DNA of 64,000 nucleotides from Seminavis robusta (taxonomy: Eukaryota > Bacillariophyta > Bacillariophyceae > Naviculales > Naviculaceae), in contig CAICTM010000091.1 in NCBI GenBank assembly GCA_903772945.1, positions 60,758 through 124,757 on the forward strand, read 5' to 3'. Position 1 is the first letter of the stretch; every line of letters begins with the position of its first letter. A model generated the notes under the pieces. That model was not told the DNA's origin, did no database searches, and worked only from the letters and a program-made list of their open reading frames with translations. This document shows positions 1 to 12,490 of this stretch, piece after piece. Made by a program: the position numbers and the translations under genes.

Positions 1-2784
1 ACCGGTACATCATGTACTCGTATTAATAGTAGTCATCAGTACCAGTGGGCGAAATGGAAGGGGTTCAAAGGTGCTCGTATTACTCACGTAGTCCCAGTAC
101 CAGGGGGGCAAGCATTTATTTGGCATGCATTCTTTGAAGCATCCGATTTTTTTGCTGGTATCGGCAGCTAGGATTTAATAAAAGCCATTTTCCAACATTT
201 TAATGACAAAGAAGCTCAGCAGCTCAGCAATAAGAACGAGGCCTTTCCTTGTTATTTATTCGTTTTGCCTTTTGTTTAAGATTACTAGTACTGTATGCAT
301 AAGCTAAGGCAACAGAAGTGATAGCACCGGTAGTCTACATCCTAGCTAGCTGGATGGCGGACTAGCTACCGGTATTGGTGCGTACCGCTACCGGTACCAG
401 GTACGAGGTACCGACACCCGTACAGTGGTACCGGCCGAGTTATGCCACCATTGCAGATGCCAGCTGCTATTCTGAGTAAATCAGCAGCTGAATCACGAAA
501 TTCCTTCAAGTCACAATACAACCAGGTACCGGTACCCAAATTGAAATCCATTCTTCCATGAACAGTTAGCCTCATGAAGTTTCACCCGCTTATGATGCAC
601 CTATTCCAAAGTGGTACAGTACTGTATTGAGTATGCATAAGAGGGAGAGCAGTTGGCTGAGCCTGATGTCTTGAATGAGGGTTTTGTCTGAGGATATGAG
701 AAGTTGAGTCCACCAAAAGTCGGAGCGAACAAGATGCAAAATTAACTTAAAACCAAGGAAGACACTCTCCTACTTTTAGGCTTAAATCGACGTTGTCAGC
801 AAAACCATCACTTTTAAGTATCTTGTCTCGATCGTTCTCAAGCTGGTCGTTTGGCAATTGTAAATCAGATCCATTCATCCCCTCACGTCTCAATCCGGTG
901 AACACTAGCTGCACCAGGATTTTTAAATTTAATGTCACTTCTACTCTCAGGAGCAGACACTGACGATAATACAATTGCCCTCAAAGAGTACTAACTCCTT
1001 GTGATTCGAAAGGGTAACAATGAATTAAATACTTACTCAGAGTCACTGGTACAGGTGCCACTGAGCTTACCACTGTCACTTTGTCTGGCCTTTTTGTCTG
1101 GGACCTGGCGTGTTTACCCTCATTTTTTCGTTTTGACGTTTTACGTTTTTCAGAAAAATTTAAATGGAGTAAAAGCTGAACTCACCAATGCTTCCCTTCC
1201 CACCGCAGAGGCGGCTAAGGTGCCCGATCTACTTCCGACAGGATCGGAAATGGGCGTCATTGCACTTGGTCGTTGTAGGGAAATTGGCTGCTGACTTCGG
1301 TACTGGTAGCTAGCTGCTAGCTTAGGAATTTCTACCCACTCTGTCCGACACCGCTACCAAGCGGAAAGTCCAGGAAGGAGTGCTTGAATGATTCCACGAG
1401 AGCCTTCCACGCTTGCGGTTCATGAAGTCTGATTCCTGCCTTGATGTCAGGCTGATAGCCAACACGGAGGCGGCCAACTTGACCCGGACTACGTACTACG
1501 GTAGCAAGCATAATGGCTGCTTTTGGGGATCACTACTCTGACTACGCACATGTAGCATCGGGGCCACGAAGCAGCTCAAGCGAAGCAGCCGATTGAATCA
1601 ACGAGGTCGTCAAAGCAAAGCAGTGGCCTTCTTTCTTTTCATTGTTGTTGTCTAAGTGGTTGTCTGCTTCCTGACAACGACGCTCCCTCGTTCGCGTGCT
1701 GACTGTCTATCATAGAGAAGATTTTGTACGCTCTGTCCTTTGCAAACACACGTAGTTGATAGTTTCGTGGGCGGCCTGGCAGATTGTTCAGTGACAGTGG
1801 ATTGGTTTCCGCGAAAAGACGTGCGATCTTATCCCTATGACGATCCCGCTGTTTTACGTTGACGATATCGAAGGGAAATGCAGCCATATCGAAGTTTGCC
1901 GCTGGCCCGATTTTCCCCCCACTGAGTTCACAATGGTACGTTCGCCCCTTCTTGGTGAATGGCACAGGAAAGGACTAGGAAGGAAAGAATGGCAACGCTG
2001 TGGGTGGAATTCAATGGGGCAAGAAGATTGGTCTGAGATCCAGCGACGTTGTCCCGTCGTCAACTCGATCCTGCACGAACGAAGCACATCGAAGAATCGT
2101 AAAACAGTCGGCCAAACCATTCTCGAACAACTTACAGAGTATACTGGTAGTGCAACGCAGCTCGATAAGAAAGGTTTGAAAGGAAAAGGGGACAATTGTG
2201 TGAAGATTCCTGTACCATGCAGTGTTGCCTTCTAGCCATGTCAGAGCTTGAGCTGCAGGAACATTTGAGTGAAGATTTCAAACGAACCCAGCGGCTTCCA
2301 TTCCCTGTGCTCGTTGCTTGCGGTGGCGACTCGACTCTGATGGTCCAAACTTCTAGCTAGGAGTGCCACCCGATCCTGGGTAGCAGACCCATGTCGAACC
2401 GTGGAGCTACGGCATGCTGCAACAGACACTATTGGCTGCCAGATCACAACAGCAGCAGATCGCACTACTGCATGGACAGTCCTCAAATATTATGTCCACT
2501 ATCTTTAGCAACTATCAAACGTAACTATCAACAGTGGAATAGATGTCAAGCTAGCTACAGAAAGATATAGAAAGACAAAAGTAATACGAACAGTGAGCAA
2601 GCTACTAGTTTGTAGTGGGATGCCCAGAGCATAAAAATTGACATGTAGTCAATGGCACGGGTCCATGTTGATTGGTGGTTTGCATCAGCAAGCAACAGGT
2701 TGGCGCACTCCATGTAGAAGGACTTTCCTGCGAAGCCGTGACTCTGATACCCCACCAAACTTGTCAATCCTCGAGGGTTGTCGC
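1..2784. other. No supported gene; GTAC-rich palindromic patches
   Basis: Only short ORFs on both strands, with overlapping antisense ORFs of similar length at 1639-2235, and none has a recognisable domain. The conspicuous content is clusters of short palindromes built from ACCGGT and GGTACC, for example around 362-420 and 523-540. Similar patches recur in other intergenic parts of the window. I see no RNA gene here. Confidence 0.5.
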
Positions 2785-5700
2785 TTAAAAATCAAGAAGG
2801 TCAGAGTACATGTCTTGCAGCTGAGAGACTTTCTTGGTTGCACCCCAAGTGCTGTATCTCTCAACTGCTTCTTCTAGTTTGCTGGTTGCACCCTCCTTGT
2901 CATGCTGCTCAAGCATGTATTCTGCATGTCGTTCACTTGCCAATGCAGCATCATGAATCCACCCCCCTCGAACTGCCAGTCGTGCAGCCTTGTAATACAG
3001 TTCATTGGTGTCTTGGCTCATGGAGAGGGCAGCTCGTTCAGCATTGAGGAGCTCAAGTTGGTGATACACATTTGGGTTGCCCTTCTTCAGCCAGGCTTTC
3101 ACAGCTTTCCGTGCTTTGTTGGCATGACGTTGGTACTTGGACTTGGACTTCTTTGATTTTCTAGCCATGGCATAGAGTGACATGGCTCGTAGAAACGGAT
3201 CCACCATCCCCAAGGGGTGACCAGGACTCAGTTCGTACACACTGTTGCCTCTCTTGAGAGCAAGTGCTGCTCCTTTCTCATGATCGCCAAAGTGTACACA
3301 AAGAAAACTCTTAAGCAGGCTTGAAAAGGTTCCTGAAATGGTTGATGTCTCCTCCAAAAGGTAATCCTCTGAGATTGCTGATCCACAGAGCAGTGTTGTG
3401 CTTTCCGATTCACCCATCAAATTCATTGCTGTCTGCCAGATAAGACGTGTTCTCCTGGAATAGTCACCATTGGTGCTCATACTCTCAAACTGCGACAGGT
3501 AGATTCGGATGTCATCAGAGAGTCCATGCAGCTGCAGACCAGATATCAAACCCATCTCAACATAGACAGTAATGTTGGAGAACGCCCATTCAATATCACC
3601 AAGCTGCATCCCACGCTTGTACCCCTCCATCATCCACCGAAGCTGACCCTGCATCGGATGCATCCAGGCAATAACAAGGCCATGCGATGCACACATGGTT
3701 GATGATCGATGCGATCTCTCTTCTAGTTTGTCATGCATTTTGAGAGCAAGTGTCGCATAGTGCTTTCCCATTTCCCAGTCACCCAAGGCATGCATAATCA
3801 TGACTCCTGCTGAGGAGAAAGCAAGTTGTGATTGATCCGCCAAGCCATGTTCAAGTGTAAGATGGACCATTCGAATGGTTCCTAGCAACCAAAGCAAAGA
3901 GTTTTGTGTCACATATGCATGCAAAATGAATGATGCCAGCAATGACATTGCGTTCTTGTGAACAGGGTCAGTCATCAAGGGCATCTTCTGTAGTTCTGGA
4001 GCCGTTGGAGTAATCTCTTTGAGCTTTCGTTTGAATCGGAGTAGAGTTGATATGGCTGTCAGTGCTTGAGGAAGCTGTCTGCGTGGAATCCTGCATCCCA
4101 GCTTCTCCAGCACATTGATTTCAAGTTTCAAAGCCTCCTGGTAATTTCCATGCCTGGCAAACTTATGAATCCAAACCTTGTGACATGGGATCGTGTCTAG
4201 AACTGAACATTCCTTTTGACTAAACACAACATTGCAATTCTGTTCCATAGTTTGGAATTCTCCCATGCTGCTGGCTGCTTCCGCTCGGACAATGTGGAGT
4301 TCCAGGGCTAGGTCCTTGCAACTAGTCCAGCAATCATTGGGTAGGTTGGCGATACCTAATTCAGAGTACATCGACTGAAGGGATACAGCGTTGTAGATCT
4401 TGGCCTTCTTGGCAGCCCTTAGGTTGAGCTCAGCAAGCTCTGCGGATCTGTGAGCAGACCCTTCATTCAGCAGATTGACAATACAAAACAAGTACTCTTC
4501 CAAGTCCTCTCCGTCCAAGCAGGTATAGAGAGTATGCCCTACTTTGTACTTTCTTGCTTCAAAGTCTTCTTGCGGCTCCAGCATCATAGCAGCTTCTTGG
4601 ACCTTGTCATGGGTCCATCGCAAGCCTAGTGATTGCAACAACAGCAGCAAGATTAGTGAGCTGATGTGGCAGGTTCTTTGGTTGCAAGCACTGTTGATCA
4701 CCGTACCTTCATCACATCGTTCTAGGAACTTCTCTTCGATGGATTCTTCCAGCAATTGATGAAAGAGCTCATCTTTAGCAGTTCCTTCATCATTTGCCTT
4801 GATGACGTCTGGTGACATGGCCCATACCAAAAACAGTACTGCCCCTGTAAAGATATTCCCCAAACAACAAGCCAGCTTGAGCAAATGGACCAATTCTTTG
4901 GACTGTTTCAAGAACTTTTCTGTCATCAAGTCCACTACATTGGCTGTGGCTCCAGTGGCTGCTTTGATTTTGGAAATATCCCACTCCCAACAAAAGGTTC
5001 CCAAGTTGAATGTGAGCAATCCATCCCGATTCAGCATTTCCACATACATGAGAAAGAAAAATGGGTTTCCCATGGTCCTTTGATGACATAGGTCAGATAA
5101 CTCTTGTGTTTTTGCTTGGTCATCGATGTTCAGCAACGTCATGACAATTTCGTTTGAATCCGTGGGAGTCAAGTTGCCAATGTGGAGCTCCGTGACGGTC
5201 AAGCCGATGTTCTGGCTGTCATGCTTCAAGTCACGAACGACTTGTGCCAGATTGTGTGTTTCCTCTACTTCATCAGATCGGTAGCAGCCGACTACCATGA
5301 GATGTGGATTGGTGGTGTCCGAAAGCAATAGCTTGAGCAGCTCAAGTGTCCTGATATCCGACCACTTGATGCACCAGAAAGCAAACAACAAACGACTTGA
5401 GGTTAGTTATATGACCATGCTTTACCAGAATTCACCAGCATGATTTTCATTTTCAGTAACGTACCTGCAGGTCATCCAAGACAAGAACCAATGGAGCAAA
5501 GAAGAAGCTGATTGTCCGAAAGAACTTTCGGAATGCTGATTCCAGCATTTCTTGTGTCTGGCCCTCCACCATGGGACCTCCACCACCACCACTGCGGGTG
5601 CCCATTTGAATGCTGTTGTGCACTCCTCTGCTGCGATTGCTTCCCTGCTGGCTGGTCCGAAGCTGAGAGGCTCTGTTGATCAGTTCACCAGTGGTATAGT

Positions 5701-6751
5701 TTGACTGGTCCATGTCGTCTAAATCTAAATCAACTCGGTCCATGAGAATGTCACCGAGAATTGGTATGGTATGCACCAGCATTTGCAATTCCATACCGAC
5801 CAGTTCTCGGCGGAGTTGGTCTCGAATCTCCCTGTAGGATTGCTTGTTGCTTCTCGCTCCTCCTCCTCCATTCTCATCGAGCCCATCCATACGGCCAGCT
5901 AGCTTCAGAATCTTGACTCCCAAATCATGGCAAGCACTGATAATGGTAGAATAAGGCTCCTCTGCTGCCTTGAGGTCAAATTTGCCACGAACCAAGACGC
6001 CCATTTTCTGTTGGTTGAGATGATCTTCAAGTGTTTGAGCCAGAGCCGACTTGCCCGAACCCGATACCCCAGTGATCATGATGAGCTCTCGATGTCCGAC
6101 CATTGTACCAGGGCTGCCGTGATTCCGTTCACCATTTGCCAGAGTAGATCGGCTCGAGGAGAATCTTCCGTTCTTCAAGGAAGTACGCATATCCGAGGGA
6201 GAACGTGAATGGGGCCTTGCCTGATCAGCATTTGCCAGACTGGATCGACTAGAGGAGAATCTTCCATTGGTCAACGAAGTACGCATCTCGGAGGGAGCTC
6301 TCGAGAAGGGCCTAGCTGCCTGTTCTGCCTGATCTTGGAGGACTCTTTCATTGAGACTGAAGAGTCGTTCCTTCAAGATTTCCTTTTCGTTTTCTCGTCC
6401 AACCAATTCCAGTCGGTGAAACTGCAACTTGTTGACGGAAAATTCCTTGGTAACATTGTTGTAACGCACCGACATTTTTCGTTCAAAGCTGTTGGCTAGA
6501 ATCTTGATCTCACTCTTGAACTCTTGGGATCGTTGTGCAAACTCCTTCATGGATTCCCTCCGTCCAACGGTATTCAAGGACCCTCGAATGCCACTCAGTC
6601 GCTTGATATAGGACGAGTTATTCCCGGTCCCCCAGGAGAGTCCTGAAGCATCGTCATCGTCGCTGTTAAAAGTAGTGTCTGCACCTGCACTCATTTTGCG
6701 CAAGGCTGTGATCGTCATGGACCCATCCTCCATGGAGGAACTTTCCGTCAT
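2785..6751 (-). CDS. AAA-type predicted ATPase with helical/TPR-like C-terminal region
   Basis: Two exons on the minus strand: 6751-5465 and 5364-2785, with a 100-bp intron (donor CAG|GTACGT, acceptor ATCAAG|TGG). The join is phase 0 and gives about 1288 residues. Residues about 228-236 hold a Walker A motif (GVSGSGKSA) after a low-complexity serine/arginine-rich N-terminus with two similar repeats (RPFSRAPSEMRTSL and RPHSRSPSDMRTSL). The exon junction restores a Walker B-like segment, LVLVLDDLQ|WSDIRTLELL, followed by a sensor-like VVGCYRSDE. This layout matches the large predicted ATPases found beside kinase or cyclase domains in signalling proteins. The remaining roughly 800 residues are alpha-helical and end in helical-hairpin segments that look TPR-like. 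No kinase, cyclase or PAS domain is visible, so the molecule is the ATPase/helical half only. Partner and substrate are unknown. ATPase identity is firm; the biological role is inference. Confidence 0.85.
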
Positions 6752-7249
6752 CTTACTTGAGCTGCGTAAAGAACTAAATCGAGTGCAGTGCTGCGTCTTT
6801 TTGGCTTAAGCGTCGTCCTTCTGTTCTGTCTGTTATTGTGCTTTGGCAACTTACTTGGCAACAACCAATACAGAGGTTACCCATGGGCCATGGGATGAAG
6901 TGATGCGGAAGCGGATATTAATAGCTGGCGAATCGAACCAGGTTGCCACGAACAACGAACAGGACCCGTAAAACGTCCAAGTGAGTTGTTCGACAAAATG
7001 ATCCAGGATTCGCTCCATTCTCTGAGGGGCCTCTCGGCTTCTTCAATGTTAAATCTCTAGCTTCTCTTCTTTCTTCTGCTCCTGAATTGGAGAAGGTGCT
7101 GAGACTTCTTGGATACTTTCATTGGTATAGAGCGCACTACTCTTGTCTCAGGGGCTAGGGGCTTTCTTAGAGTCTTCGAGGGTGTCACAGAGGTGATCCC
7201 GCCGATTTAGCGTCAGGCCAAGGAATCTAAAAGCAACACTTTCCTTCCA
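6752..7249. other. Intergenic, probable upstream region of the ATPase gene
   Basis: No ORF of note. This is the region upstream of the minus-strand ATPase start codon at 6751, so its promoter should lie here. I cannot point to a convincing core promoter element. Confidence 0.4.
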
Positions 7250-7257
7250 CTAAGCAG
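7250..7257. repeat. Left target site duplication of the hAT MITE
   Basis: CTAAGCAG, repeated exactly at 7786-7793 directly outside the opposite terminal inverted repeat. Confidence 0.92.
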
Positions 7258-7785
7258 CAGGGTTGCTGGTTCAATTAATATTTCATGAAATAGTTCAATT
7301 AGGGTTCACGAACCGGTTCATGAAGCGCACGTTCATGAAGTGGTTCATGGGGGGTTTGGGCCACTCATGAACTAGGTTCAAAGTTCATCAGAATACAAAA
7401 TTTGGTGAACTTTTCCACATTTTTGGTTCATGAGAATTCTGCACCATAAATGAGGCAACACATGTCTAGTAAGCAAAATTTTCCTGACTTGCAAAGCCAC
7501 CTTCAGTCCAACTATCCACCAGCTACACTTGTGCCAGGTTTGGTGACCCAATGTATCGGCGTTTTGTTCTTGAATACGAGCATACAGCCTGTATTTGCTA
7601 ACCATAACCCTGTATTTGCTAACCATAACCCTAGGTTTTGGTTCACGAATGGGTTCATGAATTGGTTCACGAGGCTGCTCAAAATTGGGGTATTCACGAA
7701 CTGGTTCAGTTCATGAGCATTACGTTACCCGAACTTTTGTCATGAACAGAGTTCGTATCCAAAATTAGTTGAACCAGCAACCCTG
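7258..7785. mobile_element. hAT-type MITE, 528 bp
   Basis: The element begins CAGGGTTGCTGGTTCAA and ends with its exact reverse complement, TTGAACCAGCAACCCTG, giving a perfect 17-bp terminal inverted repeat. It is flanked on both sides by CTAAGCAG (7250-7257 and 7786-7793), an 8-bp target site duplication. CAGGG termini plus an 8-bp duplication are the established signature of the hAT superfamily. The interior has no coding capacity. It is filled with variants of GGTTCATGAA/GGTTCACGAA in both orientations, and a 21-bp unit (TATTTGCTAACCATAACCC-like) occurs twice near 7591-7633. It is therefore a non-autonomous element that depends on a transposase encoded elsewhere. Confidence 0.93.
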
Positions 7786-7793
7786 CTAAGCAG
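7786..7793. repeat. Right target site duplication of the hAT MITE
   Basis: CTAAGCAG, identical to 7250-7257. Removing the element and one copy gives an uninterrupted empty site. Confidence 0.92.
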
Positions 7794-9624
7794 AGCAAAT
7801 AAATAAATGTTCTCTATGTCCTATTCTCACTTACTTCACCACTCGGTGGTCACATCATGACTACTATTAGCAGTGATGCCGTCTCGGAAACAGACTGCTG
7901 GTACCTGCGCAGTGAAATCCACAGCCACTCTACTATCTAGCTAGCTAGCTAGCTAGTACAAGAGTACCGGTCGGCACAGTCGCTTTGGCAGGGTTGAAAG
8001 GAACCTACCGGCACTCTGAGTGCAGAGTAGCCAGTGCTCTGGCTGGCTGGTGGATGCATGAAATAGCTTGTAACTGGATGGCAGGCCTACCAGCTAGCTA
8101 TGATAGTTACATGTACCGATAGCTCTGGGGCTCAACAAGGTTCTGGCTTCTCTCTGATGCGCTGGCACCTTGGACATGACATTATGACATTGTGTAGTGT
8201 TGACTTTTGGCAGCTCTTTTGGCTGATTCTCAACTCCTGGAGTGACCACCGGAAAAGGAGCAACCACCGGAAATCTACCCAAGGACGGGGTAAATTCTTT
8301 TCCGCTCAGGGGAAACCTCTCCACACCTCCCATTTTTGAAAGAAACTCACTGTTGACAATGTCATCAGCTCATGCTGACGGAGATACCCCTAGCAGTTTG
8401 ACCAATAGAGTCAACCTGACAATACTTTGAGATAGGGAATGCATAATTTGGACATGCCCGTCGCAGTGGGGATAGCTGCTTGCCCATTCGGCTGCCACGG
8501 GAGCAACGAATGGCTGGCAAAGTAGGGCTTTCATTTTTGACCATTTTATTCTGGTTTGACATAAGATAATGCCTGCTACATGGCTGTGAGCACTACAACA
8601 AGCACATGGGTGCGACAAGCAAAGAATGTAGATAACTTTATATATTAATCTTTGTTGTGTAGGTGCTATATTGGTTGAGTTCATCCTGTAGTCCTCCTGT
8701 AGTGTTTTCCGCATCAACAAAAAGGACTTCATGGCAGCAAAGCTACAGCAGCTCTGCAGTCCGGAAAATTTCCGGTGGTTGCTTCAAGAGTAGCACGAAA
8801 TTGTGCAAAAGAGGACACAACAATCCGAAGATTGCTGCCAGCACCTTCTGCAAGAAGAACCGCGACACACCGCGCACCCAAGAGAAGTCTTCTGGCTTCT
8901 GGGTCGCCCGTGCTGGCCATGAACCAGTGGGCACATCAGTTCATACTACGTGTACATATATTATGGTCACCCTGTACCGCACCGGTACTAGTACCGGTAC
9001 GTCATATATTGGTTTGCTCGACTCATCATCCATTCTTGGGTCAGCGCTCATCCTCAACCCAGTTGCAGGTTGCAGCTGCAGCCAAACGCAATGGCTCGAT
9101 CTATCCATGTCGCCAGCGCTCTGTTCAAATCAGTTCCGCAACCGGACGAGTCACCTGAGTGACAGCCAGTCAGCTCACCACCCACACGTTGCTAGATAAT
9201 CGGATGTTCGAAAGCGACTCGACTCACTCACTCCACTTGATGATCAACGTTACTCGGTCGTTGCAACTGTTGCAACGTCCTCCAGCTAAAGGGCTTTCCA
9301 ATGCAGAATTCCTCCACCAGCTACCAGTACTCGCTAGCTCTAGGATGGCCAGGGTAGGTGTCCGACTTGCTTTTTCCTCCCAAGAAAAGGAAGTGCTGGT
9401 ACAGTCGTACAGTCGTAGCGGTACCAGGTACCGGTACCGGTGACACACGCTTCACCTCACTACGTTGTATGTATGTTTATTCGCTGGCTTATATCTTTGA
9501 AGAAATCGGATCTTGGAGAGATCGGGAGCTGGAAAAAGAAAAAGCACACGCATGCACTAAAAAAAAGACAAACCAAACCAACAGCTACTGTACTGGTACA
9601 TGTACCACGCCAACCAATACGACG
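7794..9624. other. Intergenic region with (CTAG)5 microsatellite and GTAC palindromes
   Basis: No supported gene. A (CTAG)5 microsatellite lies at 7937-7956. Two patches of ACCGGTAC palindromes lie near 8980-9000 and 9418-9442, the second about 190 bp upstream of the flavoprotein start codon. Short ORFs on both strands have no recognisable domains. Confidence 0.5.
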
Positions 9625-10548
9625 ATGTCTAGTGCCAGCAAAAAGCGCAAGTCGGATGAGGAGGACACTCCTGAAGAGGAAGAGGGCAGGACGGAGAAGA
9701 AGAAGAGTAAAAAAGACAAGAAGAAGAAGGAAAAGCACTTTTGGAAAGGATGGCCCACCAAACTGATTCGCAAGGTGACTTTGGTCAACGAGGCTGAAGA
9801 TCGATTGCCCGTTCATACACTGACCTTTGAGATTCCCACTCCCGCTACTTCTAGTAGTAGTACTACTACTAGTGAGGATAAGATGATTCCCCATACGTCG
9901 GTTTGCATGGAACTGGGCGACGTGGTCAAGATGGTGATTCCCGGCTACAAACCAAAATCCTATTCCATGTGCCGCAAAACGGACCAAGAATTCGACTTGA
10001 CACTCAAAGTCTATCCGGATGGAAGAGCGTCGGGATATCTCGATCGATTGGCCGTGGGAGACACGGTGGGAAGTTTTGGACTCCGCAAAAACAAGCAACA
10101 CAATCCGGGAGCCTTTGTTGGTATCATTTGTTTTGGGGTGGGAATCACCGAGGGATTGCCCGTGGCACGTGCACAACTAGCACTAGAAGATGGTACCACA
10201 AAAGTGGTGCTACTATGGGCATCACGCACCACGGCAGATACGTTTTGGAAGGATTCCATTCAACAACTGCAAGAACAATACCCCAACAAATTTCAAATGG
10301 TCCATATTCTTTCTCGAGAAGAAAAAGAAGAATGTCTCCATGGCCGTATCAATCCGCAGATACTCGGTCAAGTATTCCGACCAGACGACAAAGCTCAGGC
10401 TAGATTCGTTTCCGTGGGAACCAAGGAAATGATGAAACAAACCGACCAAATGTTGCTACAGTTGGGGTATACATTCCCACAGAATCTGTTGCTCCCAAAA
10501 CAACAAGAAGAAACTAAGGAGGGTGGAAAACAAGAAGAGGAAGACTAG
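9625..10548 (+). CDS. Ferredoxin-reductase-like FAD/NAD(P)-binding oxidoreductase
   Basis: The predicted protein has 307 residues. I chose the ATG at 9625 because the reading frame upstream of it is low-complexity and unlike the family. Residues about 1-37 are very rich in Lys and Glu, possibly a nuclear or nucleolar targeting tail. The rest resembles the ferredoxin-NADP reductase/cytochrome b5 reductase fold. A flavin-binding segment GYKPKSYSMC (about residue 108) corresponds to the family RxYS motif. DLTLKVYPDGRASGYLDRL matches the strand-helix pair that holds the flavin diphosphate. FGVGITEGLPVARAQL (about 168) corresponds to the GGxGIT nucleotide-binding loop, with Phe in place of the first Gly. 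The C-terminal FVSVGTKEMMKQTDQMLLQL takes the place of the usual CGP segment. It probably transfers electrons between NAD(P)H and an unknown acceptor. No haem or iron-sulphur domain is attached. Single exon. Confidence 0.8.
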   Translation: MSSASKKRKSDEEDTPEEEEGRTEKKKSKKDKKKKEKHFWKGWPTKLIRKVTLVNEAEDRLPVHTLTFEIPTPATSSSSTTTSEDKMIPHTSVCMELGDVVKMVIPGYKPKSYSMCRKTDQEFDLTLKVYPDGRASGYLDRLAVGDTVGSFGLRKNKQHNPGAFVGIICFGVGITEGLPVARAQLALEDGTTKVVLLWASRTTADTFWKDSIQQLQEQYPNKFQMVHILSREEKEECLHGRINPQILGQVFRPDDKAQARFVSVGTKEMMKQTDQMLLQLGYTFPQNLLLPKQQEETKEGGKQEEED

Positions 10549-11221
10549 CAATTTAGAATAGAATTGTGCGGGAGTAGGGGCCGTGCAATTACACATACAA
10601 TAGGATGAAACATCCATCTGTGATGCCAAAGCAAAACAATTCTCCAATCGAATCGTCCCATCGATCGTCCTGCGATCCACCGAGCTGTACGTCGAGCAGA
10701 GCCCACGATAATTCGATACCTCATGCAGTGGACGGGAGGGATCAAAAGGACATGAGAAAGGGTAGTGCACAGAACTAATAAGTCTTGCAGTGAGAGTTAC
10801 AAACGTTTGACTCGCACAAAATTGTAAATTGTGTTGTAAAACCATTCACCAAAATGGTACTCGCTTCAGGATACGCTCGTTGATGGAATCCAAGTGGATC
10901 CGATCCGACAAGGGTGCTCTACAGATATATGTGACCGGCCCGAACTGAGTTAGCCAGCACTTGGATTTTATTAATCCAATACTTTGGGCCCCGTCTTCTC
11001 CTCTATCAGGAGGCACGTCCGCTCTTGCAGGCACCGCAATACCGCTCATCGTCGTCATAGCTACGGTATCAATGCCACCATACATGCATCTATAGCCGAA
11101 CGATACATTTGGCTCCATCGCGAAAGACACTGCAAGAAAGTAAAGGCTAAATCATTGTCCATGGTGCGTGTAGCATGCTCAAGAATACGAGAAAATAGTG
11201 CCGTTCGAATACGGATTTCTC
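10549..11221. other. Intergenic, converging 3' ends
   Basis: This segment lies between the stop codons of two converging genes. No ORF on either strand is convincing, and I see no RNA gene. Confidence 0.5.
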
Positions 11222-12490
11222 TCATAGAGTTAGAAGATTTAAGAGAGATTCAGATGCTGGGCATCCATTCTCCTCAGCCCATTCTGTCACCTTGACATGT
11301 CCATTGAATTCTGCCAACGTCAATGTAGTGCTGTCCCAAGGGCAATCATTGGCTCGGGCCCATTCCAACACCTCCAAATACCCACCATACGCTGCACCAG
11401 AACAGGTATCTTCATTCCATGGACAGCCATGTTCATGGCACCATTTCAGTGTTTCCAAATGTCCACCACCAGCAGCACTTGCACAAGTCTGTGAATTCCA
11501 AGGGTAGCCTTTCCCCCTTGCCCATTGGATAACTTTCAGTTGCCCACTGGCTGCGGCAACAATACAAATTGTTTCATCCAGTCGATATCCATTCTCATGG
11601 CACCATATCAAGGTGGCCAATTGCCCACCCTCTGCAGCACTGGTACATAAACTGGCATCCATGGTACAATCCTTGCTTTTTGCCCAGATTAAAATCTTTG
11701 TGTGCCCATGCTTTGCAGCAACAGTCAATGTTTGTTCATTCCATGGACAGCCATTGGAATGGGTATACTCTAGTACATCCAAATGCCCATGTTCCGCAGC
11801 AGCAAGGCATGTACTATCATCCCAGGGGCATCCGTTTAACTTTGCCCATTTCAAAAGCTCCAAATGCCCACCGCTGGCAGCCTCTTTGCATGTGGAAACA
11901 TCCCACTGATACCCTTGGCTGTGGGCCCACTGAAGAACCTGAAGGTTCCCCATCTTGGCAATGATGCTGCAAATAGCTTCGGGTGAAAGCTCTTGTTGGT
12001 TTAAAAAGTATGCCGCACAGTATGCAGCACATGAGACATTGAAGCATGCTACTCTGATGAAGGTATCAGTGCTGGTAGCTTGACGTCTACTTGTGTTACT
12101 CTGGGACTCAAGATCAATCACCTGAGGAGGAATCTTCGCAGAATCACAATACTCTTGATATAACCGCTTCAGATTCTTGTTGACACAACCAACATAGGCA
12201 TAGTGCCCGAGTCCTAAGAATGGTAGTATCTGATTGATCCAGATATCATCTTGATGCATCAACTTCTGAATTTCAGGAAGGGATTTTGTCTGTTTCTTGT
12301 TAGACTTTGGAGAAACCAAAGAGGCATCTTCCTTGCGCACTGTGTCTGTATCAACAACACTACTAAGCACCAATTTGTTGAAGCAGCGAATCATGGTAAA
12401 CAAGGTGACGATTTCGTGGATGAGACCTATCAGTGCGTGTTGATCACCGCTCTGTTTTATGATGCCATCACGTCGCTGACATTCGATCAT
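11222..12490 (-). CDS. Ankyrin-like repeat protein with F-box-like N-terminus
   Basis: The predicted protein has 422 residues in a single exon. I chose the ATG at 12490 (MIECQRRD); the frame is open upstream but offers only a GTG. Residues about 70-115 contain DDIWINQILPFLGLGHYAYV...NKNLKRLYQEY, the short F-box-like head that accompanies this repeat family in algae and giant viruses. From about residue 180 to the end run roughly nine tandem repeats of 26-27 residues with the consensus [TL]CxxAAxxGHLxxLxWAxxxGCPW(D/N). The Trp at the end of one repeat and the GH..(L/V)L.WA core are visible in nearly every unit. These proteins are expected to act as protein-binding scaffolds, possibly substrate adaptors. 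The target cannot be inferred from sequence. Diatom genomes carry large expansions of this family. Confidence 0.88.
   Translation of the reverse strand: MIECQRRDGIIKQSGDQHALIGLIHEIVTLFTMIRCFNKLVLSSVVDTDTVRKEDASLVSPKSNKKQTKSLPEIQKLMHQDDIWINQILPFLGLGHYAYVGCVNKNLKRLYQEYCDSAKIPPQVIDLESQSNTSRRQATSTDTFIRVACFNVSCAAYCAAYFLNQQELSPEAICSIIAKMGNLQVLQWAHSQGYQWDVSTCKEAASGGHLELLKWAKLNGCPWDDSTCLAAAEHGHLDVLEYTHSNGCPWNEQTLTVAAKHGHTKILIWAKSKDCTMDASLCTSAAEGGQLATLIWCHENGYRLDETICIVAAASGQLKVIQWARGKGYPWNSQTCASAAGGGHLETLKWCHEHGCPWNEDTCSGAAYGGYLEVLEWARANDCPWDSTTLTLAEFNGHVKVTEWAEENGCPASESLLNLLTL

Noticed and set aside
1837-2235. 132-codon plus-strand ORF starting MTIPLFYVDDIEG
   Set aside because: The YVDD text is accidental: no other RT motif is near, the antisense strand is open over the same stretch, and nothing else resembles a family.
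7591-7633. CTAACCATAACCCT repeats resembling telomeric sequence
   Set aside because: Only two copies of a 21-bp unit, inside the hAT MITE, and not a regular TTAGGG-type array.
9460-10176. 238-codon antisense ORF opposite the flavoprotein
   Set aside because: It is a shadow of the Lys/Glu-rich coding strand. It has no domain, and the sense strand has clear ferredoxin-reductase motifs.
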